A DNA stretch of 64,000 bases. It comes from Vibrio sp. ED004. GTDB lineage: Bacteria; Pseudomonadota; Gammaproteobacteria; Enterobacterales; Vibrionaceae. Position 1 is the first letter of the stretch; the number at the start of each line of letters is the position of its first letter. Below, one piece after another: positions 19,901 to 29,578 of this stretch. The stretch lies in NCBI RefSeq assembly GCF_023206395.1, contig NZ_CP066149.1:2170001-2234000 (forward strand). The letters are read 5' to 3'. Under the pieces are notes generated by a model, which was not told the origin of the DNA, ran no database searches, and saw nothing but the letters and a program-made list of their open reading frames with translations. The position numbers and the translations under genes were made by a program.

Positions 19901-20814
19901 AATTACTGCAACGCAAACCGCAAGAAGCGCCATTGATCTCTGAGTTAGATAGAAAGATCCATGATGCGATGCCGAATTTGACGCTGACTCTTAACGATTT
20001 TTGGCTGCAAGGCTATAAGGTCGGTAAAGTCGATGTTGAGATGGCTAGACAGGATAACCGTATTGATTGGAAGAAGATTCAGGTTCGTAGCGGCGGCAAC
20101 AAAGCTGATGTTAGTGGCTGGTGGGAACTGGACGGTGACAAGAGTCATTCCGCGCTAACGGTTGATGTTGAGGGTGAAAATAACAGTGAGCTAATGGAAC
20201 GCTTCGGTATTACTTCCGGCATTCAAAAAGCGCCATTTGCATTGGAAGGCCAACTGAACTGGGATGGTTCGCCTTGGGGAATCAAAATGGATACCCTTGA
20301 TGGCAACGTCAAAACCAAGTTTGGCAAAGGCATTATCTCAGATGTGAGTGGTGCAGCTCGATTGCTAGGTCTGTTTAGCTTGGATTCGATCATCCGTAAA
20401 ATGCAGCTCGACTTTTCTGATGTGTTTGACAAAGGCATGGCATTTAACAGCATAACTGGTACGGGCGAGATCCAAAACGGTATCTTCCTAACCAACGACC
20501 TGAACATGGATGCGGTGGCCGGTGAAATGAAGATCAAAGGTATCGCTAACCTTAATACGCGTCAGGTCGATGCTGAGGTAAACTTCACCCCAGATATTAC
20601 CTCTGGTATTCCAGTATTAACGGCGTTTGCGGTAACGCCTCAAACCGCGTTGTACGTGTTGGCGGTGACCACGGTGATTTCACCTGTTGTTGAGGTCTTT
20701 ACTCAGGTTAACTACTCAGTGAAAGGACCGCTTGATTCACCAACGGTGAGCGAGCTTTCTCGTAGCTCTGGAGAGTTCCAGCTACCAGAGAAACTGAGGA
20801 AATTAGCCGAATAA
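16942..20814 (+). CDS. yhdP: YhdP, AsmA-like inner-membrane protein of phospholipid transport
   Basis: A 1290-residue protein with an N-terminal membrane anchor (LWLVVTLLVTLAIAVTTLRV, residues about 12-31) and a long beta-rich periplasmic part. Family features include GFDFSIQDVGGFWRNTHPSI near the start and the AsmA-like C-terminus (TGTGEIQNGIFLTNDLNMDA; GIANLNTRQVDAEVNFTP). In Escherichia coli YhdP is one of the bridge-like AsmA proteins (with TamB and YdbH) needed for phospholipid delivery to the outer membrane. The start is GTG with a weak ribosome-binding sequence, 11 bases after rng. Confidence 0.93.
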   Translation: MSSSVTLILRACLWLVVTLLVTLAIAVTTLRVALPNLNKYQSEIELWVNQHSGFDFSIQDVGGFWRNTHPSIALQGVKASLPNAEDVTFSVERVEVEFDLIQSVVQMRPVVADLVMNQMYLDIRTIDLFAAQNGTEKPKDSGSSKRVMQELDNLLLKTLVDVTAKDSTILYRAVSDEERQLDIETLKWQNSGKHHLAEGVVSIKDANLNSLSVSANFIDGGSLTDVTGEFYVSADSISVKPWLTRYMQAESGIETGTVSLNSWLTLHNSKPVSAYVEVLPSELTWNEDGKHDLMLESGVFKLSPIDDAWQVNGHSLNLRTDDTPWPELDVAFKWNKGPWELNVSELNIETITPLIKLLPDSEQSTKMINVLAPGGSVSDIRVSMGSGIESLRYSASFSDLAIEQWELVPGFSQVSGSVFGSASEAKASLHVIDDVFPYGDVFQAPLNIKQGQVDIVWQQDENGWKLWSDKVTAATPDLQVLGAFRLDFPKDASPFLSFYGEADAYNVGETWRYLPTLALGQDLTDYLSTAIQAGKADTVKLLWHGELAQYPYTNHDGIFQVWVGLEDAKFSFDTAWPLITDLQLDLLFENDAMHLDSRSAQLMDVTADRITGRIPYLGEGGHIEIEAKATASGNAVRDYMTSSPLVGSVGAALTALQVSGDVSSEFQLNIPFDSDKEARAWGYADLNENHVEIEAPPMVLENTTGRIEFDNDVVTANGLAADLLKQGISIDFKGLNDGPGYAVDIDVLGDWDVKPLEPYIGEQWLSRLSGHAQWQSQIDIQLNDIGFTYQLDLQSDLKYLASDYPYPLAKKSLESGSARLQASGNQEAITARLQLPNTKYQAEIDITGDVPELTATNLVLGRGGYKISPVVGHHALIRTDKFNADDWLSVVMEPVQPSTAVLSQMNTPTIPAPSRITFESKELILGGISWNDVDFSARKNKQAWQMEVSSQELEGDINYLPPYDLTVSLDRLHLFVPEWSDKDKQEQLLQRKPQEAPLISELDRKIHDAMPNLTLTLNDFWLQGYKVGKVDVEMARQDNRIDWKKIQVRSGGNKADVSGWWELDGDKSHSALTVDVEGENNSELMERFGITSGIQKAPFALEGQLNWDGSPWGIKMDTLDGNVKTKFGKGIISDVSGAARLLGLFSLDSIIRKMQLDFSDVFDKGMAFNSITGTGEIQNGIFLTNDLNMDAVAGEMKIKGIANLNTRQVDAEVNFTPDITSGIPVLTAFAVTPQTALYVLAVTTVISPVVEVFTQVNYSVKGPLDSPTVSELSRSSGEFQLPEKLRKLAE

Positions 20815-20888
20815 CCGTTAGATGCTAGTGAGTTTATATGCGGCTAAATACAGATTTCTGAATCATAATGAATGGAGAAGCGGTACAC

Positions 20889-21701
20889 ATGGATTGTGTT
20901 GGATTGATTCAAATGACTTCAGGCCCTAACCCTGAAAGCAATCTCGATTATCTCGCTCAAGAGATAGTGAAGTGCAAAGAGTTAGGGGCTAAGTGGGTAG
21001 TTTGCCCTGAAAATGCATTGGTTTTTGGCAGTAAAGCGGACTATCACCAATATGCAGAGCCTTTAAATGACGGCCCATTGCAAAAGCAATTGTCTGATCT
21101 AGCCAAGCTTCATCGTATTTGGATTATTGTTGGCAGTATGCCGATAAGGTCAACTAAAGGCGTGACTACTACCACCTTGGTGATTGATGATTTTGGTTGC
21201 TTGGTTGCTCACTACGACAAGCTACACATGTTTGATGTAGATGTCGCAGATGCCCATAAGTGCTATCGAGAGTCCGATATTTTCACACCGGGTGACCGAG
21301 TTGTGACAGCGGAAACGCCTTTTGGTCGCTTAGGTTTGAGTATTTGTTATGATGTGCGCTTTCCACACTTGTATTCCGAGTTACGTAAGCAAGGTGCGCA
21401 AATCATAGTGGTTCCGGCAGCGTTTACCGCAGTAACCGGACAGGCGCATTGGGAAGCACTATTAAGATGCCGTGCGATCGAAACACAATCGTGGATCGTT
21501 GCGGTAGGGCAAGGGGGCAAACACCCTTGCCAAAGAGAAACATGGGGACACTCTATGGTGGTTGATCCCTGGGGAAGAGTGGTCGCACAGTTAGACCAAG
21601 ATCCTAAAAGTATGGTGGTTGAGATAGACACGTCCAGTTGCGAATCAATCAGGCAAAATATGCCCATCGCGCAACACTCTCGATTTACCAATCAATTTTA
21701 A
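20889..21701 (+). CDS. Carbon-nitrogen hydrolase (nitrilase superfamily)
   Basis: Nitrilase/omega-amidase-like protein of 270 residues. The Glu-Lys-Cys triad is visible: Glu in CPENAL (near residue 43), Lys in YDKLHMFDV (near residue 113) and Cys in [12 protein letters not shown] (near residue 152). It resembles the Nit/NIT1 branch, which includes deaminated-glutathione amidases, but the substrate cannot be fixed from sequence. ATG 20889 is preferred since GGAGAAG lies 8 bases upstream; an ATG at 20868 has no such site. It sits between yhdP and tldD, 19 bases before tldD. Confidence 0.88.
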   Translation: MDCVGLIQMTSGPNPESNLDYLAQEIVKCKELGAKWVVCPENALVFGSKADYHQYAEPLNDGPLQKQLSDLAKLHRIWIIVGSMPIRSTKGVTTTTLVIDDFGCLVAHYDKLHMFDVDVADAHKCYRESDIFTPGDRVVTAETPFGRLGLSICYDVRFPHLYSELRKQGAQIIVVPAAFTAVTGQAHWEALLRCRAIETQSWIVAVGQGGKHPCQRETWGHSMVVDPWGRVVAQLDQDPKSMVVEIDTSSCESIRQNMPIAQHSRFTNQF

Positions 21702-21720
21702 TTACAAACAAGAGCCATCT

Positions 21721-23166
21721 ATGAGCATTAATCAAATTGAAGAAGCGCTACTGAACCCAACAGGGCTTACGGAGCAAAATATCGCAGATACATTGGCGAG
21801 CATTGCTACCCGCCAAATTGATTATGCTGATATCTACTTTCAGTCAAGCTGGCACGAATCTTTGGTGCTAGAAGACAGCATCATCAAAGACGGTTCTTTC
21901 AATATCGATTGCGGTGTTGGTGTTCGCGCGGTATCTGGCGAAAAGACCGGCTTTGCTTACTCTGACCAAATTCAACTGGATGGCCTTAAACAGAGCGCAA
22001 TTGCGGCTCGTGGTATCGCGAAGCAAGGTCAAAACGGCAAGGTACAAGCGTTTAAACGCAACTCTAATCAAACTTACTATGATGCAGTTAACCCGCTAGC
22101 AAGCTGGGAAAAACAGCAGAAAACAGAATTACTAAAATCATTAGATGCTTACATTCGTACTAAAGAGCCTATGGTGACTGAAGTATCGGTAAGCCTAAGC
22201 GGTGTGCATGAGCAGATGCTGGTTGCTGCGACTGATGGAACTTACGCAGGCGATATTCGTCCGCTTGTTCGTCTATCAATCAGTGTACTTGCGCAGAAAG
22301 GCGATCGCCGTGAGCGTGGTAGTGCTGGTGGTGGTGGCCGTTTTGGTTACGACTTCTTCCTAAGCGATGACAAAGGTACTCAAGTTGCTTATCAGTTTGC
22401 TGATGAAGCGATTCGTCAAGCATTAGTTAACCTTGAAGCGGTTGCTGCGCCTGCTGGTGCAATGCCTGTGGTTCTTGGTTCTGGTTGGCCGGGCGTTCTA
22501 CTGCACGAAGCGGTAGGTCACGGTTTAGAAGGTGACTTCAACCGTAAAGAATCTTCAGTATTCTCGGGTAAAGTTGGCGAGCAAGTTACTTCAAGCCTAT
22601 GTACGATTGTTGATGACGGTACATTGACTGATCTTCGTGGCTCATTGAACGTCGATGATGAAGGTGTCAACGGTCAGTACAATACGTTAATCGAAAACGG
22701 CATCCTAAAAGGTTACATGCAAGACAAGCTGAATGCTCGTCTAATGGGTGTTGCTCCTACAGGTAACGGTCGTCGTGAGTCCTACGCGCATCTTCCAATG
22801 CCACGTATGACGAACACCTACATGCTACCGGGTGAGCACACACCTGAAGAGATCATTGCAACGGTTGATAAAGGTATCTACGCACCAAACTTCGGCGGCG
22901 GTCAGGTTGATATTACTTCTGGTAAGTTTGTATTCTCGGCTTCTGAAGCTTACATGATTGAAAACGGTAAGATCACTCACCCAGTGAAGGGTGCAACGTT
23001 GATCGGTTCTGGTATTGAAGCGATGCAGCAAGTGTCTATGGTCGGTAACGACCTAAGCATCGACCGTGGTGTAGGTGTGTGTGGTAAGGCTGGTCAAAGT
23101 GTGCCAGTCGGTGTTGGTCAGCCAACATTGAAGCTAGACTCGCTAACCGTTGGTGGTACTGAGTAA
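21721..23166 (+). CDS. tldD: TldD, metalloprotease component
   Basis: Catalytic subunit of the TldD/TldE heterodimeric zinc protease (481 residues), which degrades unfolded peptides and in enterobacteria processes microcin B17 and assists CcdA turnover. The zinc motif [11 protein letters not shown] (HExxxH) is near residue 262. The C-terminal region has the conserved [20 protein letters not shown]. It is the last gene of the mreB-tldD run and is followed by a strong terminator. Confidence 0.96.
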   Translation: MSINQIEEALLNPTGLTEQNIADTLASIATRQIDYADIYFQSSWHESLVLEDSIIKDGSFNIDCGVGVRAVSGEKTGFAYSDQIQLDGLKQSAIAARGIAKQGQNGKVQAFKRNSNQTYYDAVNPLASWEKQQKTELLKSLDAYIRTKEPMVTEVSVSLSGVHEQMLVAATDGTYAGDIRPLVRLSISVLAQKGDRRERGSAGGGGRFGYDFFLSDDKGTQVAYQFADEAIRQALVNLEAVAAPAGAMPVVLGSGWPGVLLHEAVGHGLEGDFNRKESSVFSGKVGEQVTSSLCTIVDDGTLTDLRGSLNVDDEGVNGQYNTLIENGILKGYMQDKLNARLMGVAPTGNGRRESYAHLPMPRMTNTYMLPGEHTPEEIIATVDKGIYAPNFGGGQVDITSGKFVFSASEAYMIENGKITHPVKGATLIGSGIEAMQQVSMVGNDLSIDRGVGVCGKAGQSVPVGVGQPTLKLDSLTVGGTE

Positions 23167-23208
23167 CTCCGACGAATCTCTGCCAACTTACTTCAAAAGA
23201 TTAAATTG

Positions 23209-23241
23209 AAAAGCGCCTCCAATGTGAGGCGCTTTTTGTTT
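23209..23241 (+). terminator. rho-independent terminator after tldD
   Basis: An 11-base stem (AAAAGCGCCTC/GAGGCGCTTTT) with a 6-base loop followed by T-rich sequence. It lies between convergent tldD and the PhoH-like gene and may serve both strands. Confidence 0.92.
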
Positions 23242-23274
23242 TTAGATTACTGATTCAGTGAGCGTATAGAGTCA

Positions 23275-24654
23275 CTACATGTTCTCTTCAGCAAACTCTG
23301 CCAGTCGGCTACGTACCACGCCATTGAGGTGGATATTGGCACTGCCTTCGAAGTTTTTAAAACGCTCAACCATGTAGGTTAAGCCTGAAGTTACAGGGGT
23401 TAAGTAAGAAGAGTCTATCTGCGCTAGGTTGCCTGAGCAGACAATCTTGGTCCCTTCACCACAACGGGTGATGATGGTTTTGATTTGTGATGCAGTGAGG
23501 TTCTGACACTCATCGAGAAGCACAAACGCATTCTGAATTGAACGGCCACGCATGAAGTTGATCGATTTGAACTGGATGTTGGCTTTGTCACAGATGTACT
23601 TCATTGAACCTTCAGTACAGTGGTCATTCTTGTGCAGCGCTTCGAGCGTATCGGTTACTGCGGCCAACCAAGGCAACATCTTCTCTTCTTCGGTACCCGG
23701 AAGGAAACCAATCGACTCACCAATGTCGGGCGTGTTTCGGGTTACGATGATCTTATCGAACTGTTTACGTTCAATTGTTTGTTCAAGTGCAGCGGCCATA
23801 GCTAACAGTGTCTTACCACTACCTGCCGCACCAGTGAGGATTACGAGGTCAATATCGGGGTCGAGCAGGGCATCGATCGCCATACCTTGATAGACGTTTT
23901 TGGGTGTGATGTCCCATGCTCTGCGATTCATCAGTCTTTCGCGACTGAGGTCTCTCAGTGTAATGCTTTCTGGTTCAATCTCTTCGACTCGAGCGGCAAA
24001 GTCACTCTCTTCGTCAATCACATATTGGTTGAGGAACGTAGGTTCGAATGGTTCTCTTGCTAAAGTGTGCAGCGTCTTACCACCTAAGCTTCTGCTCTCG
24101 ACATTGTCGATACCATCCCAAAAGGAACCTTCCAGTTGTTGAAAGCCTTTGGTGAGGTATTGGATGTCATCGATCAGTTGGTCTGTTTGGTAATCTTCAA
24201 CAAAGCGAACGCCTGCGCCTTTTGCCCGTAAGCGCATGTTGATGTCTTTGGTGATGAGAACCACTTCGCGTGGCGCGCGTTTGTTTTGAAGATAGAGGAC
24301 TGCGTTGAGGATTCGGTTATCGCCAGCTTTGTCGTCGGCGAAGGCCTTGATGCTTTCTTGAAGTTCGTAATCTGCGAGTATTGAAATACTGCCAGAGGCG
24401 TTAATCTCTTTAGAAAATGGAATGCCTTCCGAGATTTGATCTGGTGTGGCTTCCCTGAATAGATCCTCGAGCGTTCGAATCGCAATTCTCGCATCTCGAG
24501 CAACGTCTCTTTTACTGTCTTTGATTCTGTCGAGTTCTTCTAGCACTGTCATGGGGATAACGACATCGTGCTCTTGGAAAGAAAATATAGCGAAGGGTTC
24601 GTGAAGTAGGATATTGGTGTCTAAAACAAATAGCTTCCGGTTGGTCTCGCCCAT
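23275..24654 (-). CDS. PIN-domain PhoH-family ATPase/ribonuclease
   Basis: A two-domain protein of 459 residues. The N-terminal PIN domain (FVLDTNILLHEP near residue 8, with acidic residues LEELD, DNRIL and LITKDINMRLRA) is a predicted ribonuclease fold. The C-terminal PhoH domain is an ATPase with Walker A GAAGSGKTLLA near residue 253 and Walker B VLLDECQN. This is the PhoH2-type architecture, linked in other bacteria to RNA unwinding and cleavage. I placed the start at 24654 because AAGGAG lies five bases ahead; an ATG at 24693 would add 13 residues without such a signal. It reads towards tldD. Confidence 0.9.
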   Translation of the reverse strand: MGETNRKLFVLDTNILLHEPFAIFSFQEHDVVIPMTVLEELDRIKDSKRDVARDARIAIRTLEDLFREATPDQISEGIPFSKEINASGSISILADYELQESIKAFADDKAGDNRILNAVLYLQNKRAPREVVLITKDINMRLRAKGAGVRFVEDYQTDQLIDDIQYLTKGFQQLEGSFWDGIDNVESRSLGGKTLHTLAREPFEPTFLNQYVIDEESDFAARVEEIEPESITLRDLSRERLMNRRAWDITPKNVYQGMAIDALLDPDIDLVILTGAAGSGKTLLAMAAALEQTIERKQFDKIIVTRNTPDIGESIGFLPGTEEEKMLPWLAAVTDTLEALHKNDHCTEGSMKYICDKANIQFKSINFMRGRSIQNAFVLLDECQNLTASQIKTIITRCGEGTKIVCSGNLAQIDSSYLTPVTSGLTYMVERFKNFEGSANIHLNGVVRSRLAEFAEENM

Positions 24655-24773
24655 AGCATCTCCTTGCCGACGTGCGGCTTGCTTTGCATTCATTGAACGT
24701 AGATAAAGCTCATATAAAGATTAGTATCTGATTCTGGTGATAGTCAACTACTCACCTAAACTTCATCTAGAGG

Positions 24774-24811
24774 AATATCGCCATATCGTCGTCGATGAAT
24801 ATGGCGTATTC
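24774..24811. repeat. imperfect inverted repeat in the phoH-rapA gap
   Basis: An 8-base perfect core (CGCCATAT/ATATGGCG, 24779-24786 and 24799-24806) lies around a 12-base loop, with the outer GAATA/ATTC also complementary. The 467-base gap between the PhoH-like gene and rapA otherwise holds a CRP-like site (24915-24930) and presumably both promoters; I see no RNA gene in it. Confidence 0.5.
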
Positions 24812-24914
24812 GTTTGAGAGCAGCAATCTGCTACCTATAGATTAACCATGATTTTTTGACAGTTTGATTGCACTGGCGAAAACAGAAAAAAAGCACGAAA
24901 TCATCTCCTTTAGG

Positions 24915-24930
24915 CGTGACCTAAATCACA
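24915..24930. promoter_or_regulatory. CRP-like binding site
   Basis: CGTGA-N6-TCACA keeps the full GTGA-N6-TCAC core of the cAMP-CRP consensus. It lies 192 bases upstream of rapA and about 260 bases upstream of the PhoH-like start, so either gene could be the target. Confidence 0.55.
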
Positions 24931-25121
24931 GCATCGAGTAAGATTAGCGACCTTTTTCTGCACCATTTTCTCGAGATATTTATTATCTAGAGCGCACTTA
25001 AAAAGTGGCTGCAAACTAGGCATTTTTGGCTATATTTTTAGTTCGGGAGCGATAATGCTCTTGTTCAAAATTGCAGTTAAAAAAGACCAAATTCCAACTA
25101 TAAGATTGAGGTAGTCGATTC

Positions 25122-28031
25122 ATGACATTTGCTTTGGGGCAACGCTGGATAAGCGATACGGAGAGCGATTTAGGTTTAGGTACCGTTGTAGCAATGGATG
25201 CTCGCACAGTGACACTAATGTTTGCAGCATCAGAAGAAAACCGTGTCTATGCACGTACTGATGCTCCCGTAACCCGAGTAACGTTTAATGTAGGCGATGT
25301 CATCGAATGCCAAGAAGGTTGGTCTCTGTCTGTCGAAGAAGTTATCGAAGACAAAGGACTGCTAACCTACTTAGGTACTCGCGAAGATACCCAAGAAACA
25401 GAAGTCACTCTGCGTGAAATCTTCTTAAGCAATCAGATCCGCTTTAACAAGCCACAAGATAAACTGTACGCAGGTCAAATCGACCGTATGGATAACTTTG
25501 TGTTGCGTTACCGCGCGCTAAGCAATCAATACCAACAACACAAGAGCCCAATGCGCGGCCTGTGTGGTATGCGTGCTGGCTTGATTCCTCACCAATTGTA
25601 CATTGCTCATGAAGTGGGTCGTCGTCACGCTCCACGTGTTTTACTTGCCGATGAAGTTGGCCTAGGTAAAACCATCGAAGCCGGCATGATCATCCACCAA
25701 CAGGTGCTGTCTGGCCGTGCTGAACGTATTCTGATTGTGGTACCTGAAACTCTACAACACCAATGGTTAGTAGAGATGATGCGCCGTTTCAATCTGCACT
25801 TCTCGATCTTTGATGAAGAGCGTTGTATCGAATCTTTCGCTGAATCAGATAACCCATTTGATACTCAGCAATACGTTCTGTGTTCTCTGGATTTCCTACG
25901 TAAGAGCCGCAAGCGCTACGAGCAAGCCCTTGAAGGCGAGTGGGATTTGTTGGTTGTCGATGAAGCGCACCACCTTGAGTGGAGCCAAGATAAACCAAGC
26001 CGCGAATACCAAGTGGTGGAAGGCTTAGCTGAAAATACCTCTGGCGTACTACTGCTAACAGCAACTCCAGAGCAATTGGGTCGTGAGAGCCACTTTGCAC
26101 GTCTGCGCTTGCTGGATCCTGATCGTTTCTACGATTACGAAGCATTTGTTGAAGAAGAAGATCAATACGCACCGGTTGCTGATGCAGTAACAGCGCTATT
26201 CTCTGGCGTGAAGCTTGAAAACAGTGCGAAGAATCAGATTACTGAACTGCTTTCGGAGCAAGATGTAGAGCCTCTATTCCGCGTTATCGAAGGTGATAGC
26301 AGCGAAGAAGAGCAAGCACTGGCTCGCCAAGAACTGATTGATAACCTTATGGATCGCCATGGTACTGGCCGTGTTCTATTTAGAAACACACGTGCTGCGA
26401 TCAAAGGTTTTCCTAAGCGTAACGTAAATCTACTGCCGATGGACATTCCAACGCAGTACACAACCTCGATGCGTGTATCGGGCATGATCGGTGGCAAGAT
26501 GGCACCAGAAGCTCGTGCGATGAAGATGTTGTACCCAGAAGAGATCTTCCAAGAGTTTGAAGGTGAAGACTCAAGCTGGTGGCAGTTCGACTCACGTGTT
26601 AACTGGCTGATTGAAAAGATCCAAGACAAGCGTAGCGAAAAAATCCTAGTGATCGCATCACGTGCAAGTACAGCTCTTCAATTAGAGCAAGCACTGCGTG
26701 AACGTGAAGGTGTACGTGCAACCGTATTCCACGAAGGCATGTCGATTCTAGAGCGTGATAAAGCCGCGGCTTACTTTGCTCAAGAAGAGGGCGGTGCTCA
26801 GGTTCTGATCTGTAGTGAAATTGGCTCTGAAGGTCGTAACTTCCAGTTCGCGAACCAGCTAGTGATGTTCGATCTGCCGTTCAACCCAGACTTACTTGAA
26901 CAACGTATTGGCCGTTTGGACCGTATCGGTCAACTGCGTGACATCGATATCCATATTCCTTACCTAAAAGGCACGTCACAGGCGATTCTAGCGCGTTGGT
27001 TTGATGAGGGCTTAAATGCATTCGCAGAAACGTGCCCAACGGGTCGCACGGTTTACGACAAGTATTCAGATGTTCTTATCGAAATGCTGGCTTCTGGTAA
27101 TACCGATCAGCTTGATGAAGTGATTGAAGAGTCTGCCAAGCTAAATCAAAGCCTAAAAGCGGACCTAGAAAAAGGCCGAGATCGCCTACTTGAGATGCAC
27201 TCAAACGGTGGCGACAAAGCGCACGAAATCGCAGAGAAGATTGCATCAACTGATGGCGATACTAACTTAGTAACGTTTGCACTGAGCCTGTTCGACACGA
27301 TTGGTTTGAACCAAGACGACAAGGGTGAAAATGCACTAGTAGTGACACCATCTGAGCACATGATGGTACCAAGCTACCCAGGTTTACCTTATGAAGGTGC
27401 GACCATCACGTTCGATCGTGATACAGCCCTTTCTCGTGAAGACATGAACTTCATTAGCTGGGAGCACCCAATGATTCAAGGCGGTATTGATCTGCTATTG
27501 AGTGAAGGTGTCGGTGCGTCAGCGGTATCACTGCTGAAAAACAAAGCGTTGCCTGTAGGTACTATCCTGCTTGAGCTGGTTTACCTTGTGGATGCACAAG
27601 CACCGAAACGCAGCGGTATCAGCCAGTTCCTGCCTAAGACACCGATTCGTTTGATGATGGATGGCCGTGGTAACGATCTATCTGATCAGGTTGAGTTTGA
27701 TAGCTTTAACCGCCAGCTAAGCCCTGTAAACCGTCACTTAGCGAGCAAGTTGGTGAACTCGGTACAAGGCGAGATTCACAAGCTAATCGAAGCGGGTGAG
27801 ACACATGTACTGCCGAAGGTTGAAGAAGTGCGTCAGCAAGCTCAGAAAGATATGCAAACTAACTTGAATGGTGAGTTAGAGCGTCTACAAGCGCTTAAAG
27901 CGGTTAACCCGAACATTCGTGATGAAGAGCTTGAGGTTATCGAAGCTCAAATCAATGAGCTGACAAGTTACATCAGCAAAGCTCAGGTTCAGCTGGATTC
28001 ATTACGCTTGATTGTGGTTTCTCACAACTAG
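25122..28031 (+). CDS. rapA: RapA, RNA polymerase recycling SWI2/SNF2 ATPase
   Basis: Swi2/Snf2 ATPase that binds RNA polymerase and releases it from post-termination complexes. Length is 969 residues, as in E. coli. An N-terminal Tudor-like region (residues 1-110) is followed by Walker [15 protein letters not shown] near residue 176, the DEAH box [10 protein letters not shown] near residue 279, helicase motif [13 protein letters not shown] near residue 599, and the RapA-specific C-terminal domain. It is followed by a strong terminator. Confidence 0.97.
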   Translation: MTFALGQRWISDTESDLGLGTVVAMDARTVTLMFAASEENRVYARTDAPVTRVTFNVGDVIECQEGWSLSVEEVIEDKGLLTYLGTREDTQETEVTLREIFLSNQIRFNKPQDKLYAGQIDRMDNFVLRYRALSNQYQQHKSPMRGLCGMRAGLIPHQLYIAHEVGRRHAPRVLLADEVGLGKTIEAGMIIHQQVLSGRAERILIVVPETLQHQWLVEMMRRFNLHFSIFDEERCIESFAESDNPFDTQQYVLCSLDFLRKSRKRYEQALEGEWDLLVVDEAHHLEWSQDKPSREYQVVEGLAENTSGVLLLTATPEQLGRESHFARLRLLDPDRFYDYEAFVEEEDQYAPVADAVTALFSGVKLENSAKNQITELLSEQDVEPLFRVIEGDSSEEEQALARQELIDNLMDRHGTGRVLFRNTRAAIKGFPKRNVNLLPMDIPTQYTTSMRVSGMIGGKMAPEARAMKMLYPEEIFQEFEGEDSSWWQFDSRVNWLIEKIQDKRSEKILVIASRASTALQLEQALREREGVRATVFHEGMSILERDKAAAYFAQEEGGAQVLICSEIGSEGRNFQFANQLVMFDLPFNPDLLEQRIGRLDRIGQLRDIDIHIPYLKGTSQAILARWFDEGLNAFAETCPTGRTVYDKYSDVLIEMLASGNTDQLDEVIEESAKLNQSLKADLEKGRDRLLEMHSNGGDKAHEIAEKIASTDGDTNLVTFALSLFDTIGLNQDDKGENALVVTPSEHMMVPSYPGLPYEGATITFDRDTALSREDMNFISWEHPMIQGGIDLLLSEGVGASAVSLLKNKALPVGTILLELVYLVDAQAPKRSGISQFLPKTPIRLMMDGRGNDLSDQVEFDSFNRQLSPVNRHLASKLVNSVQGEIHKLIEAGETHVLPKVEEVRQQAQKDMQTNLNGELERLQALKAVNPNIRDEELEVIEAQINELTSYISKAQVQLDSLRLIVVSHN

Positions 28032-28058
28032 TTTTGAATTAGCGAAATGCTTCAACGA

Positions 28059-28091
28059 AATAAGGCCTTCATCATGAAGGCCTTATTTTTA
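28059..28091 (+). terminator. terminator between rapA and the NRAMP-like gene
   Basis: A 12-base perfect stem (AATAAGGCCTTC/GAAGGCCTTATT) with an ATCAT loop and T-run. It is symmetric enough to work for the convergent gene as well. Confidence 0.92.
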
Positions 28092-28142
28092 TCTAGCGGT
28101 TGAAAGATATTTTGATTGTTGAAAGATGTAATAGCAGAGGAA

Positions 28143-29423
28143 TTACATTAACCATTTCCACCAAACAAATACTGCTAGGAAACCAAATAGGTACACAAGA
28201 CCTGCTACAGACAGCCATTTTAACTTGCTGCCAATCGCTAGTGCTTCAGGAAGCTTGGCTTTGTTCACCAAAATGAAGTTAAGCAGCGCGAAGAATGGCG
28301 TTGTTGCGAAGGCGAGTACCATTGCAAAATCCAACATTGGCATCAATGCCGCGCTAAAGAACATCACAATCGCTAATGCCGCGATAGAGACAATGATGAT
28401 CCAGCCTTGCAGCATGCGTGGGCTCGACTCTTTTTTGAATAACAGACGTTGCGATTCAGCAAGTACACGTGAGTAGCCGTCGATAACCGTAATTGTGCTG
28501 CCAAAGATGCAGAAGAAAGCAATGATGGCGATGAGCGGACGAGACCATTCACCAATCGTTGAGGCGTAGATACCCACCAATTGATGAGTAAAACCAACAC
28601 CAGAGCGAGACAGTTCAACACCTGAACCGTGAAGCACTAGAGCACCTAAAGCCACGAATACTAAAGCAAGCAGCGCCGTACCAATGTAGCCGACGTTGAA
28701 ATCGAATAAGGCAGATTGAGCTGTGACTTCTTGCTTCTCTTTTTGGCTTTTTAGCCACATAGAGGTGATGCTGGATATCTCGATAGGGGCTGGCATCCAA
28801 CCCATGGTCACGACGATAAAGCCGATAGCGGCCAACGACCAAGGAGATGGCGGAACAAAAGCTGCATCAGGTTCAACAGGAGAGCCAATAGCAATCGCAA
28901 CGGCAGCTAAGGTTGTGATGGTCAGGATCGCCATGATCGCCTTAGATAACGTATCAAGAGCACGATAGTGACCTGCAAATAGAATGATCAAGCAGGTTGC
29001 TAAAACGATCATGCACAATGTGCTGGTGGCGAGTTCGAAAGGAATAAAGTAGCTAAGTAAACTTGCACTGAACAGTAACAAAGCAGCCGTGTTCACGACG
29101 GCGGAAATCGCGCTCAATATTGAAAAGATCACAAGGTATGGGCGACCTAGATTAGAGTAACCCTCAACTAAGCTTTGACCTGTTCCCAATGTATATTGGA
29201 TACCGGCTCTAAAGAATGGGTATTTAAATACGTTAACTAGGATAATAAGAGCTGCGAGCTGCCAGCCATAAATCGCACCAGCCTTGGTCGAGGCAACTAA
29301 ATGTGAGCCACCTACAGCTGCTGCGGCCATCATAATGCCTGGGCCAAGAGATTTGATTAAACTTGATAGGGGAGCAGAGGTTTGTGTTTTTTCGGTGGTT
29401 GTTTTAACCGTACTTTCCATCAT
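28143..29423 (-). CDS. NRAMP-family transporter lacking the DPGN motif
   Basis: Polytopic membrane protein of 426 residues with about 11 hydrophobic segments and NRAMP family layout (LGPGIMMAAAAVGGSH... in segment 1, WMPAPIEISSI in segment 6). In canonical NRAMP manganese/iron transporters segment 1 has DPGN and segment 6 has MPH. Here the aligned positions are GGSH and MPA, so both the metal-binding Asp and Asn are missing. It is therefore a divergent member, possibly with another substrate. The start has AAGGA a few bases upstream, with two adjacent ATG codons. It lies alone between rapA and rluA on the opposite strand, as if inserted into a rapA-rluA pair. Confidence 0.82.
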   Translation of the reverse strand: MMESTVKTTTEKTQTSAPLSSLIKSLGPGIMMAAAAVGGSHLVASTKAGAIYGWQLAALIILVNVFKYPFFRAGIQYTLGTGQSLVEGYSNLGRPYLVIFSILSAISAVVNTAALLLFSASLLSYFIPFELATSTLCMIVLATCLIILFAGHYRALDTLSKAIMAILTITTLAAVAIAIGSPVEPDAAFVPPSPWSLAAIGFIVVTMGWMPAPIEISSITSMWLKSQKEKQEVTAQSALFDFNVGYIGTALLALVFVALGALVLHGSGVELSRSGVGFTHQLVGIYASTIGEWSRPLIAIIAFFCIFGSTITVIDGYSRVLAESQRLLFKKESSPRMLQGWIIIVSIAALAIVMFFSAALMPMLDFAMVLAFATTPFFALLNFILVNKAKLPEALAIGSKLKWLSVAGLVYLFGFLAVFVWWKWLM

Positions 29424-29578
29424 TTTTCCTTTGATGCTGACTTCTTATTTTCCGTTACCCTATCAATACCATGTTTTGTAAAGTCGTCAACTTTTATGTA
29501 CGAAAATGTTGGAAATTGTATTTAATAATAAACAAATCAACCGTAAATTATTTACTCACTAGTAATTAAGAGGCTTCA

